The translations under genes and the position numbers were made by a program. The notes below the pieces were generated by a model. That model ran no database searches. It was not told where the DNA came from and saw nothing but the letters and a program-made list of their open reading frames with translations. From an uncultured Clostridia bacterium (lineage in GTDB: Bacteria > Bacillota > Clostridia > Oscillospirales > Ruminococcaceae), in contig CANNSB010000009.1 in assembly GCA_947510165.1 (NCBI GenBank), positions 1 to 52,353 of the forward strand: DNA of 52,353 nucleotides, given 5' to 3'. This document shows positions 17,327-26,130 of the stretch, piece by piece. Every line of letters begins with the position of its first letter. Within the stretch, counting starts at the first letter, position 1.

Positions 17327-17362
17327 ACTCTAAATATAATTATTTTCAATTATATTTAGAGT
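17327..17362. repeat. Perfect 15-bp inverted repeat between divergent genes
   Basis: ACTCTAAATATAATT (17327-17341) and its exact complement (17348-17362) flank a 6-base centre. It lies between the start of the Gld-type operon and the nucleotidyltransferase/mutase-like gene. No T tract follows, so it looks like an operator or an mRNA leader structure rather than a terminator. Confidence 0.6.
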
Positions 17363-17446
17363 ATACAATATTATCTTTATAAATATAAAGTATAAATTTC
17401 TATAGATTGACCATAATAGATTAAAATAGAAAGGGTGTTGTTTTAT

Positions 17447-19759
17447 ATGAAATCTATAATTTTAGCTGGCAAAAAAGGCTCAAAACTTTCTCCTATAACC
17501 TGTTCTACCCCACCTCCACTTATACCTGTATGTGGTCGTCCTGTAATAGAATATACTTTGGATTTATTAGAAAATCATGGTATAAAGTCTACAACTCTTA
17601 CGCTTATGTCAAAAGGACAAAAGATAGAAGACAATTTTTATTCTAAAAAATATAAGTCAATAAATTTAGACTTTTCCTATGAAGAAACCCCTCTAGGATC
17701 TGCAGGATCTGTTAAAAATTTTATGCAATCAATTGATGATGATTTTATAGTTATCTCTGGGACATGTGTTTCTGATTTTAATCTAACAAAAGCTTTTGAG
17801 TTTCACAAAAATCATAATGGAATTGCCACAGTTATTTTAAAAAAAGAATTTAAAGATAACCAAACTAATATTATTAAGCTAGATAATAATAACCAAATAA
17901 AAAGTTTTACAGAAATTTTTTCTAATCTAGACTACTCTTCAAACTTTGTAAATACAGAAATATATATCTTTTCAAAAGAAATTTTAAACCATATTCCAAA
18001 TGATATAAATTCTGATTTTATCAAAGATATATTCCCTTCTATAATTAAAAAGGATATTCCGTTATATGGATATAACTTGGATGGATATTGTGAAAATCTT
18101 GAAGATATAAAATCATATCTTAAGATAAATCAAGATATACTAAACCAAAAAGTTTATTGTGATATAAATGCTAAATATGATTTTGGAGTCTATTTCAAAG
18201 ACTCTTTTCCTGATGGTGAATTCAACATAAATCCCCCTGTTTATATAGGCAAAAATGTTTCTATAGGTGAAAATGTCCAGCTAAACTGTGGAACAGTTAT
18301 TATGGATAATGTAACCATTGGTGATGAAACAATCATAAACTCATCCGTTATTATGGAGGGGGCTCATATCAGTAGCCATGTAAAGATAAACCATGCTATT
18401 ATAGGAAATAACGCCAAAATTCTTCATCATTCATCTGTTTTTGAAGAATCGATTATAGCGGATGAATCTACAGTTTTTGAACACTCTATAATTTCAAACA
18501 GAGCAAAAATTTGGCCAAATAAAACCGTTTTTCCTAATTCACAGATTAAAAAAGATATTAAATATGGTTATCCATCCGATATATTATTTGACGATGATGG
18601 AATTTGTGGAGAAACAAATATATCCATAAACCCCGAAAACCTCTCAGCAATTGGAGGAGCTTTGGCAAGCCTTATTCCAAAATCAAAGATAGGAATAGCC
18701 ACAACTTCATCTCTATCATCCGCCGCATTTAAACACGCGATTATATCAGGTATTCTATCTTCTGGGGGAGATGTTTTAGATTTTGGAGAAACTATAGAAA
18801 CTCAGTTTGAGTTTTGTGTATCAAAATCTATGTGCGATTTTGGAGTTTATATAGAAAGTAACGCAATAACAAATATAAAAATCGTTCAACAAGGAGCCAT
18901 GCCCCTTTCAAGATCATATGAAAGAAGGATAGAAGATCTTTTAAATCAAAATAAGTTTAAAAAAGTTTTGCATAACAACTTTGGAACAGTCTCAAATTTT
19001 TCATCATTAAAAAATATATATGAAATAGATCTAATTTCTACATTATTTTCAAATAAAATAGACCATCCTATTTCTATAAAATCTCCAAATCAAAATATAG
19101 TTTCAATATTATCGAGAACCTTAAAAAAATCTGGTTATTCTATCAAGGATGGTCCTCTCTCTATAGAAATATATATATCAAATTCAGGAAAAGAAATTTC
19201 AATATATTCACAAGACACAGGATATATATTTGATGAAAAAGTTTTAGCTCTACTATGTTTGGCCACATTTATAAAAGGAAATTCTGTTTCTGTTCCCTTT
19301 GAAGCCCCAACGATTATAGACAAAATGGGAAAAAAATATGAAAAAGATGTATACAGATACCATAAATTTTCTAACAAAAATTTAGACTCTATTGCTAGAC
19401 AAAAAGCCATATCCCAACCCTATCTTAGAGACTGTTTGAAGATGTCTATATCTTTGCTAAATTTTTTAAGTGAAAACAATTATACTCTAAAACAAGCTAT
19501 AGATTTGATCCCTCATTTCGCAACTGCTTCTAGAATGATAAAGGTTGCTAAAAACCCAAGGGATATTTTTGAAAAAATATCCCAAACTGGCGAAATTATA
19601 GATTCTGGACTTAAATTTAACCATACAATGGGAGAAGCATTTATAAGACCTTTAAAATCTGGAAAAGGATTTATGGTTTATGCAGAAAGCATCAAAAGCG
19701 AATCTGCTTCTGAAATTTGTGATTTTTATGAAGATTTAATAAAACAGCAGACTCTATAA
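17447..19759 (+). CDS. Sugar nucleotidyltransferase / hexapeptide / phosphohexomutase-like fusion with degenerate active sites
   Basis: A 770-residue fusion: nucleotidyltransferase fold at about 1-225, left-handed beta-helix hexapeptide repeats at about 245-365 (IGKNVSIGENVQL, MDNVTIGDETI), and a phosphohexomutase-like part at about 385-765. It resembles the mannose-1-phosphate guanylyltransferase/phosphomannomutase fusions of many Gram-positives, tied to cell-wall or capsule sugars. The nucleotide motif reads LAGKKGSKLSPIT instead of LAGGxGTRLxPLT, and PPPLIPV instead of PKPLVPV. The mutase phosphoserine loop (TASHNP) is replaced by YIESNAIT, as is common in this subfamily. Start chosen at ATG 17447 with AAAGGGTG 8 bases upstream rather than GTG 17435, which lies within that site. 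Activity is doubtful. Confidence 0.8.
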   Translation: MKSIILAGKKGSKLSPITCSTPPPLIPVCGRPVIEYTLDLLENHGIKSTTLTLMSKGQKIEDNFYSKKYKSINLDFSYEETPLGSAGSVKNFMQSIDDDFIVISGTCVSDFNLTKAFEFHKNHNGIATVILKKEFKDNQTNIIKLDNNNQIKSFTEIFSNLDYSSNFVNTEIYIFSKEILNHIPNDINSDFIKDIFPSIIKKDIPLYGYNLDGYCENLEDIKSYLKINQDILNQKVYCDINAKYDFGVYFKDSFPDGEFNINPPVYIGKNVSIGENVQLNCGTVIMDNVTIGDETIINSSVIMEGAHISSHVKINHAIIGNNAKILHHSSVFEESIIADESTVFEHSIISNRAKIWPNKTVFPNSQIKKDIKYGYPSDILFDDDGICGETNISINPENLSAIGGALASLIPKSKIGIATTSSLSSAAFKHAIISGILSSGGDVLDFGETIETQFEFCVSKSMCDFGVYIESNAITNIKIVQQGAMPLSRSYERRIEDLLNQNKFKKVLHNNFGTVSNFSSLKNIYEIDLISTLFSNKIDHPISIKSPNQNIVSILSRTLKKSGYSIKDGPLSIEIYISNSGKEISIYSQDTGYIFDEKVLALLCLATFIKGNSVSVPFEAPTIIDKMGKKYEKDVYRYHKFSNKNLDSIARQKAISQPYLRDCLKMSISLLNFLSENNYTLKQAIDLIPHFATASRMIKVAKNPRDIFEKISQTGEIIDSGLKFNHTMGEAFIRPLKSGKGFMVYAESIKSESASEICDFYEDLIKQQTL

Positions 19760-19801
19760 AGTTTAATCTATAATGTAATACAAGCTTAAATAAAGCATCT
19801 A

Positions 19802-19830
19802 TTGACAATAATAATAAATATCTTTATTAT
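19802..19830 (+). promoter_or_regulatory. Promoter for the rnj leader, inside a palindrome
   Basis: TTGACA (19802-19807), a 17-base spacer, and TATTAT (19825-19830). A perfect 13-bp inverted repeat (19806-19818 with 19823-19835, centre TATC) covers the spacer and -10. The transcript would begin near 19837, leaving a leader of about 370 bases before the RNase J start. Confidence 0.65.
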
Positions 19831-19836
19831 TATTGG

Positions 19837-20206
19837 TAACGTAGTTGATAACTGATCGGATTTTTTTATATTTATTTACTAATTTATTCATTCTAATAAA
19901 TAATAAATAATTAGCATTTAAAATTTCTACTCTATATAGCTTTAATTAGCTTAATTCCAGATTTAAATATCCACTAAACGCCTTATAGGTCGTGTCTATA
20001 GGGCATTTAGGATATTATTAAAATTATATTTTATTATAAATGATTTAGATATAATAATTTTAAATAAAACAGATTATTATATCTGTAATATAAAGCTTAA
20101 AAAATAAGCATATTTTATACATATATTAAAACTGGAGATCACACTACTTATAAATAGTATTAATTTAATACTATAATTTAAAATATTTAGAAAAAGAGGT
20201 ATTCTC
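19837..20206 (+). other. Long untranslated leader of the RNase J gene
   Basis: This stretch has no ORF. It contains a 15-bp hairpin with one G-U pair and one mismatch at 19974-19988 with 19996-20010 (loop GTCGTGT), without a following T tract, so it is not a terminator. RNase J and RNase E genes are often autoregulated through long leaders; a similar role here is inference. The rest is AT-rich with no recognised riboswitch. Confidence 0.5.
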
Positions 20207-22282
20207 GTGCCAAAAGAAATTGATATAAATCCTTCAATGGATAAAAATAAAATAGATACACCTATACAATCAAATAATAATTCATTAAACACTCCACAAA
20301 GTGATCCTATAAAAAATCAAAAAAAAGTTTTTCATAAACCTAAAGTAGCCACTCCAAACTACGCTCCTTTAAAACCAAATTTAAATCATTTGAAATCAAA
20401 GAATAATAACAACAATATAAATAAAACTATACCTACTAATCAAGCTCAAAATAGTTCTACACCTATAAAACCAGCATACTATCCTTTAAAACCAAATACA
20501 AATCATCTGAAATCAAAAAACAACACTGAAAAAACTCCACAGGTTAATATTTTTAAAAAAGAAAAAAACTTTAATAATTATAAAAAAACAAATATAAATC
20601 AGGTGAAAAAAGTTGTATCTCCACCCCCATCTATGAGAATTATTGCTCTGGGTGGACTAAACGAAATTGGAAAAAATATGACTCTTTACGAATATGAAGA
20701 CCAGATGTTTATTGTGGATTGTGGGCTTGCTTTCCCAGACTCTGATATGCTAGGAATAGACATAGTTATCCCTGATTTCACATATGTTGAAAAAAACAAA
20801 CATAAACTTAAAGGGATAGTTATAACTCATGGGCATGAAGATCATATTGGTTCTCTTGCTTATCTTTTAAAAAAAGTTAATGTTCCTGTCTATGCCACAA
20901 GACTAACTATTGGACTGATAGAAAATAAACTTAAAGAACATGGAATATTAAATAGATCTCAACTAAATGTAATATCTGCGGGACAGATATTTAAAGTTGG
21001 TTGTTTCTCTATCGAAGCAATCCATGTAAACCACTCTATTCCTGATGCTGTTTCTTTAGCTATAAAAACTCCTGTAGGAACAATTATACAAACAGGGGAC
21101 TTTAAGGTGGACTATTCCCCTATCCATGGAGATGTTATAGATATTGGTCGTTTTTCTGAACTTGGAAAAAAAGGGGTTTTATGCCTCCTTTCAGATTCTA
21201 CAAATGCAGAAAGACCAGGGGCAACTGTAAGCGAAAGTAAAGTTGGAAAAACTCTTGACCTTCTTTTTCTTTCATCACAAGGAAAACGAATTTTAGTAGC
21301 AACATTTGCATCAAATATACATCGTGTTCAACAGATTGTAGACAACGCAATAAAACATAATAGAAAAGTTGCCGTTTCTGGAAGAAGCATGGTAAATATT
21401 GTTGGAAAAGCTGTAGAACTTGGATATCTAAAAATTCCTAAAAATATTCTTATAGATATAGACGCAACCCATCGACTTCCCCCAGAAAATGTAGTGATTA
21501 TAACAACTGGAAGCCAAGGAGAACCCCTTTCTGCTCTTTCTCGTATGGCTGCAGGAGATCATAGAAAAATTTCTGTTTCATCTAAAGACGTTATTATAAT
21601 CTCTGCCACTCCTATTCCTGGAAATGAAAAATCTGTAAATAGAGTTGTAAATGATCTTCTTAAACTAGGTGCAGAGGTTATATACAAATCTGTTCACGAA
21701 ATACACGTTTCTGGACATGGTTGTCAAGACGAACTAAAAATGATGCTTTCAGTTGTTAAACCAAAATTTTTCCTTCCTGTCCATGGAGAATTTAAGCATC
21801 TTAAAGCCCATGCAAATCTAGCAATCGCCACTGGAGTGAAAGAAGAAAATATATATATAGGAAATATTGGTCAAGTTATAGAGCTAACTGCAAATTCTAT
21901 GAAGGTTATAGGAGCTGTCCCAGCTGGAAAAACCCTTGTAGATGGACTTGGCGTTGGAGATGTTGGCTCAATTGTACTTAGAGATAGAAAACATCTTTCT
22001 GAAGATGGTTTAATAGTTGTTGTTACAACTATCGAAGGAGAATATGGCTCTATTATTGCCGGCCCCGACATTGTTTCTCGTGGATTTGTCTATATCCGTG
22101 AATCTGAATATCTTATAGAAGATGCAAAAAAAATTGTTAAAAAATCTTTAGATGATTGTTCTGAAAAAAATATAAAAGAGTGGGGAATAATAAAAGGAAA
22201 AGTTAAAGACTCTTTATCAGATTTTATATATAAAAAAACAAAAAGAAATCCTATGATTCTTCCTATAATAATAGAAATCTAA
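20207..22282 (+). CDS. rnj: Ribonuclease J with long disordered N-terminal extension
   Basis: RNase J is a 5'-3' exo- and endoribonuclease of RNA decay and maturation. The catalytic part (about residues 143-691) has the metallo-beta-lactamase motif THGHEDHIGS (H208, H210, D212, H213), the beta-CASP domain, and SGHGCQDELKMML and FFLPVHGEF metal/active site motifs. The first 140 residues are unusual: low complexity, rich in Asn, Lys, Pro and Thr, with a duplicated unit LKPN(L/T)NHLKSKN (about 55-66 and 94-105). Family members are about 555 residues, so this is an added tail, perhaps for RNA or partner binding. GTG start with GAGGTATTC upstream. First gene of a seven-gene series ending with ftsH. 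Confidence 0.93.
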   Translation: MPKEIDINPSMDKNKIDTPIQSNNNSLNTPQSDPIKNQKKVFHKPKVATPNYAPLKPNLNHLKSKNNNNNINKTIPTNQAQNSSTPIKPAYYPLKPNTNHLKSKNNTEKTPQVNIFKKEKNFNNYKKTNINQVKKVVSPPPSMRIIALGGLNEIGKNMTLYEYEDQMFIVDCGLAFPDSDMLGIDIVIPDFTYVEKNKHKLKGIVITHGHEDHIGSLAYLLKKVNVPVYATRLTIGLIENKLKEHGILNRSQLNVISAGQIFKVGCFSIEAIHVNHSIPDAVSLAIKTPVGTIIQTGDFKVDYSPIHGDVIDIGRFSELGKKGVLCLLSDSTNAERPGATVSESKVGKTLDLLFLSSQGKRILVATFASNIHRVQQIVDNAIKHNRKVAVSGRSMVNIVGKAVELGYLKIPKNILIDIDATHRLPPENVVIITTGSQGEPLSALSRMAAGDHRKISVSSKDVIIISATPIPGNEKSVNRVVNDLLKLGAEVIYKSVHEIHVSGHGCQDELKMMLSVVKPKFFLPVHGEFKHLKAHANLAIATGVKEENIYIGNIGQVIELTANSMKVIGAVPAGKTLVDGLGVGDVGSIVLRDRKHLSEDGLIVVVTTIEGEYGSIIAGPDIVSRGFVYIRESEYLIEDAKKIVKKSLDDCSEKNIKEWGIIKGKVKDSLSDFIYKKTKRNPMILPIIIEI

Positions 22283-22321
22283 TATTGATTTCTTATAACT
22301 TTTAGATAGGAGTATTTTATT

Positions 22322-24304
22322 ATGAAATTTAGAAAGTTTTCTTCTATAACAATCTATATACTTTCTCTAATAATTGTTTCTATTGTCTTAGTTTTGTCTA
22401 TTCCAGATTATAAACTATCTATTGCTTTTCTACCTATAATTCTTATAATTTCTGGGATAATCATTAAAAAAATTATATATATAAATAAAAATATATTTAG
22501 TATTGCCCAATCTATAGCCGACAACCTTGATGTTATGGACGAACAGAATATCACAAAACTTTCTACACCTGTAATAATTTGTGATAAACTCCGTAATATT
22601 ATATGGTTTAATAACTCTTTTTTAAATATTGATACAAATAATAAAAGCTATATAAGAAAACTGGATTATATAACTTCTCTTCCTCTAGATGAGATTGTTA
22701 AAAATAAATTTTCTGATGTAGTTTTTAAAGAGAATCATTTTAGAATTTTTGGAGTTCAGGCTTTAGAAAATATAAAACATAAGACAGATGATATTTTTAT
22801 ACTCTATCTAATAGATATAACTCCGTTTAAACATATAGAACTAACCAATACTTTATCAAAACCTTGTGTTATGATCTTTTCTATTGACAATTATGATGAA
22901 GTTTTAGAGATGATAAAAGAGAGTGAAAAATCTCAAATAATAATAAATATTGAGTCTATTTTAGAAAATTTTATTGCAAAAACATCTGGTTTTATAAAAA
23001 AACTTTCTCAAAGTAAATTCATGGCTATTATCGAATTTAAAGATCTTGAAGATATGAGAAAAGACAAATTTTCTTTTCTAGAAAGTATCCGACAGATAGG
23101 AATATCAAACGATATCCCTATCACTATATCTGTTGGTGTTTCTGGATCTTCATCGTCTTTAAACGAAAGCTATATAGATGCAAACTATGCTATTGATTTG
23201 GCTCTAAGCCGTGGTGGAGATCAAGTTGCTCTAAAATTAAATGATAATTATGAATTTTTTGGTGGAGTTTCTGCTGGAGTGGAAAAGCGAACAAAGGTTA
23301 AAACTAGAATTATTTCAAATGCCTTGACAGATCTTATTCAATCTAGTTCTAACGTAATCATAATGGGGCATACTTTTAGCGATTTAGACTGTATTGGATC
23401 TGGATTTGGTCTTGCCACTGCTATAAAATTTAGTGGAAAAGAAGTTAATGTTGTTGTAAATAAAGAGAGAACTCTATCTTCAACTCTTATAGAATATATA
23501 GAAGAAAAATCATCTAACAAAGATATTTTTATAAATAAAAAACAGGCTTTAGATAGGGTTAAAACAAATACAGTTTTAATAATTGTAGATACACATAATC
23601 CATCTTTTCTTGAATATCCAGAGATACATAAAGCATGTAAAAAATTTGTTGTAATAGACCATCATAGGAAGATGGTTAATCATATCGAAGGTTCTGTAAT
23701 TTTTTATCATGAACCATATGCTTCTTCCACATCTGAGATGGTTTCGGAAATCATCCAATATATGGGAAAACAATATAAGCTTGATAGATTTGCCGCCGAT
23801 GCGTTATTATCTGGGATTATGCTTGATACAAGAAATTTTATTATGAAAACCGGAGTTAGAACTTTTGAGGCTGCTGCATTTTTACGAAAAAATGGGGCGG
23901 ACACCATTGCTGTAAAAAAACTTTTCTCTGGATCAATGGAATCATATCAATTAAAATCTAATCTCGTAGCTTCATCTGATATATACAAACAGTGTGCTAT
24001 TGCATCTTCTATTGATCCATATTCTGAAAATATTAGGATTGTATCATCCCAAGCAGCAGATGAACTTTTAACGATTTCTGGTGTAAATGCCTCTTTTGTC
24101 ATATTTTCTTCTGGAGATTCTTTCAACATCTCTGCCCGTTCTATGGGACAGATAAATGTCCAGATAATCATGGAAACTCTTGGAGGGGGCGGACACCAAA
24201 CTATGGCAGCTACACAACTTCATGATACAAATTTTGAAGCTGTTAAAAATATGCTTATGGAATCTATTGATAAATATTTTTTAAATAAAGAAGATAGGAG
24301 CTGA
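22322..24304 (+). CDS. gdpP: Cyclic-di-AMP phosphodiesterase GdpP (DHH family)
   Basis: Hydrolyses c-di-AMP and so sets its level, which governs potassium, osmotic and wall balance. The protein has 660 residues: two N-terminal transmembrane segments (about 9-52), a PAS-like domain (about 75-170), a degenerate GGDEF domain (about 180-310), and DHH/DHHA1 domains (about 335-655). Metal-binding motifs are intact: [11 protein letters not shown] (H350, D354, D356), D423, DHH at 446-448, DTRNF, and GGGGHQ near the C-terminus. It sits in the usual Firmicutes order before rplI and dnaB. Ribosome site ATAGGAG. Its last bases overlap the ribosome site region of rplI. Confidence 0.95.
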   Translation: MKFRKFSSITIYILSLIIVSIVLVLSIPDYKLSIAFLPIILIISGIIIKKIIYINKNIFSIAQSIADNLDVMDEQNITKLSTPVIICDKLRNIIWFNNSFLNIDTNNKSYIRKLDYITSLPLDEIVKNKFSDVVFKENHFRIFGVQALENIKHKTDDIFILYLIDITPFKHIELTNTLSKPCVMIFSIDNYDEVLEMIKESEKSQIIINIESILENFIAKTSGFIKKLSQSKFMAIIEFKDLEDMRKDKFSFLESIRQIGISNDIPITISVGVSGSSSSLNESYIDANYAIDLALSRGGDQVALKLNDNYEFFGGVSAGVEKRTKVKTRIISNALTDLIQSSSNVIIMGHTFSDLDCIGSGFGLATAIKFSGKEVNVVVNKERTLSSTLIEYIEEKSSNKDIFINKKQALDRVKTNTVLIIVDTHNPSFLEYPEIHKACKKFVVIDHHRKMVNHIEGSVIFYHEPYASSTSEMVSEIIQYMGKQYKLDRFAADALLSGIMLDTRNFIMKTGVRTFEAAAFLRKNGADTIAVKKLFSGSMESYQLKSNLVASSDIYKQCAIASSIDPYSENIRIVSSQAADELLTISGVNASFVIFSSGDSFNISARSMGQINVQIIMETLGGGGHQTMAATQLHDTNFEAVKNMLMESIDKYFLNKEDRS

Positions 24305-24309
24305 TTTTT

Positions 24310-24756
24310 ATCAAAATCATATTAAATCAAGATGTAAAAGGAACGGGAAAAGCTGGGCAAATCATAAATGTTTCTGACGGGTATGCAAAAAACTTTTTAT
24401 TGAAAAAAAAGCTTGCTATAGAAGCAACAAAGGACATTTTAAAACAGCATGAAACTAAAATAAATTCTGCAAATCATCACGCTTTAGAAGAGATAAAAAA
24501 ATGCGAAAAACTTGCAGAAACTCTCAAAGAAAAAATTGTAAATATAAAAGCTAAAGCGGGTCAAAATGGCCGTATTTTTGGATCTATAACTTCTAAGGAT
24601 GTTTCTTCTGCTATAAAAACTCAACTTGGTTTAGATATAGACAAAAGAAAAATCACCCTTGAATTAGATATAAAAGCTTTTGGAACATATAATATAACTA
24701 TTAAATTACATACGAAAGTTTTAGCAGATATGAAAGTTTCTGTTATAGAAGAATAA
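24310..24756 (+). CDS. rplI: 50S ribosomal protein L9, apparent AUC start
   Basis: Binds 23S rRNA at the base of the L1 stalk; 148 residues, the family length. The N-terminal domain ([35 protein letters not shown]) matches L9 fully, and a long helix links it to the C-terminal domain. The frame has no ATG, GTG or TTG before residue 31 (ATG 24400), which would remove the rRNA-binding domain. AGGAG at 24296-24300 lies nine bases before ATC 24310, which gives the family start MKIIL. ATT at 24304 is too close to the site. So translation probably starts on AUC, perhaps helped by coupling to gdpP, whose stop is at 24302-24304. A sequencing error at this codon is the alternative. Confidence 0.9.
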   Translation: MKIILNQDVKGTGKAGQIINVSDGYAKNFLLKKKLAIEATKDILKQHETKINSANHHALEEIKKCEKLAETLKEKIVNIKAKAGQNGRIFGSITSKDVSSAIKTQLGLDIDKRKITLELDIKAFGTYNITIKLHTKVLADMKVSVIEE

Positions 24757-24786
24757 TTTTTATAAATTTTATCTGGAGGAAGGATT

Positions 24787-26130
24787 TTGAATAATTCTGT
24801 TTTTACAGATTATGTTGAAAATATTCCCTACAATTTAGAAGCTGAGCAATCTGTTTTAGGTGCACTTCTTTTAGACCCTTCTTGTATGTCGAAGGTCTTG
24901 GAGTATATAAAACCAGATTGCTTTTTTCATCTCCAACATAATCAAATATTTGAAATTATATTAAAAATGTTTTATACATCTAATGCAATAGACTTTGTAA
25001 CTGTTTTAGATGAAGTTTCTTCTGACAATATTTTTGAGACAAAAAATGAAGCAAAATTATATCTAGCAAAGCTAATGGAGATGGTTCCATCTATTATAAA
25101 TATAGAGTCATACTGTGAAATAGTTCGAGAATATCACTATATACGAAAGCTCATATCAGCCTCACAAGAAATTTTGTCCTCCTGTTCTCAGTCTACAAAT
25201 TCAAAATTTCTTCTTGATAAGGCAGAGCAACTTATAATGGAAATTAGACAAGGCAGAGACATCTCCGGTTTAGAAAAAATTGATAAAATAATCTTGGCTA
25301 TATATGATAATTTACAAAAAATTTCTGACCAAGATGGGCTAACTCATCTTGGTCTTCCATCTGGATTTGATGGATTGGACGCAGTTTTAACTGGTCTAAA
25401 TAAATCGGATTTAATCCTTCTAGCCGCAAGACCAGCTATGGGTAAAACTAGTTTTGCCCTAAATATTGCTACAAATTGTGCAAAAAAATCTAAAAAAGCG
25501 GTGGCTATATTCTCTTTAGAAATGTCTAAAGAACAGCTTGTTTCTCGTATACTTTCTTCAGAAGCAAGGATAAATGCAACAAAACTAAAAACTGGAGAAC
25601 TTTCTGGAAATGATTGGGAAAGCCTCTCGATTGCTTCTAATGAATTGTATAGCACAGAAATATACATTGATGATACAGCTGGGATAAACATTGCAGAGAT
25701 GAAAGGAAAACTAAGAAGAATAGAAAACCTAGGATTAGTTGTTATCGACTATCTTCAGCTTATGACATCTAGTAGACGAACGGAAAATAGAGTTCAAGAA
25801 ATCTCTGAAATTACAAGAAATTTAAAAGTTCTTGCAAAAGAGTTTGACGTTCCTGTTATATGTCTTTCACAGCTTTCTCGTGCTCCTGATGCTAGAGCAG
25901 ATCATAGACCGATTTTATCAGATTTAAGAGAATCGGGATCTATCGAGCAGGATGCAGATATCGTTATGTTTCTTTATCGAGATCATTATTATGATCAAGA
26001 AAATGGAGAAGAAAATGTTGCCGACTGCATAATTTCAAAAAATAGACATGGAGAAACTGCATCAATTTCCCTCTCTTGGGAGGGCGAATTTACAAAATTT
26101 GGAAATTTGGAAAAAAGATATGATTATTAA
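24787..26130 (+). CDS. dnaB: Replicative DNA helicase DnaB
   Basis: Hexameric helicase that opens the replication fork and binds primase (DnaC in Bacillus terms). The 447-residue protein has the N-terminal helical domain (NLEAEQSVLGALLLDP) and the RecA-like domain from about 175, with Walker A ARPAMGKTSFA, Walker B VVIDYLQLM, and the sensor regions LSQLSRAPDAR and DLRESGSIEQDADIV. The start is TTG at 24787 after CTGGAGGAAGG. It overlaps tilS by 11 bases. No intein is inserted, although the helicase motifs are a common intein site. Confidence 0.97.
   Translation: MNNSVFTDYVENIPYNLEAEQSVLGALLLDPSCMSKVLEYIKPDCFFHLQHNQIFEIILKMFYTSNAIDFVTVLDEVSSDNIFETKNEAKLYLAKLMEMVPSIINIESYCEIVREYHYIRKLISASQEILSSCSQSTNSKFLLDKAEQLIMEIRQGRDISGLEKIDKIILAIYDNLQKISDQDGLTHLGLPSGFDGLDAVLTGLNKSDLILLAARPAMGKTSFALNIATNCAKKSKKAVAIFSLEMSKEQLVSRILSSEARINATKLKTGELSGNDWESLSIASNELYSTEIYIDDTAGINIAEMKGKLRRIENLGLVVIDYLQLMTSSRRTENRVQEISEITRNLKVLAKEFDVPVICLSQLSRAPDARADHRPILSDLRESGSIEQDADIVMFLYRDHYYDQENGEENVADCIISKNRHGETASISLSWEGEFTKFGNLEKRYDY

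Noticed and set aside
24400-24756. Short L9-like gene starting at ATG 24400
   Set aside because: It would lack the N-terminal rRNA-binding domain, which is present and in frame upstream behind a good ribosome site.
26048-26119. Earlier start for tilS at 26048
   Set aside because: These codons lie inside dnaB in another frame and have no TilS similarity; ATG 26120 fits the family.
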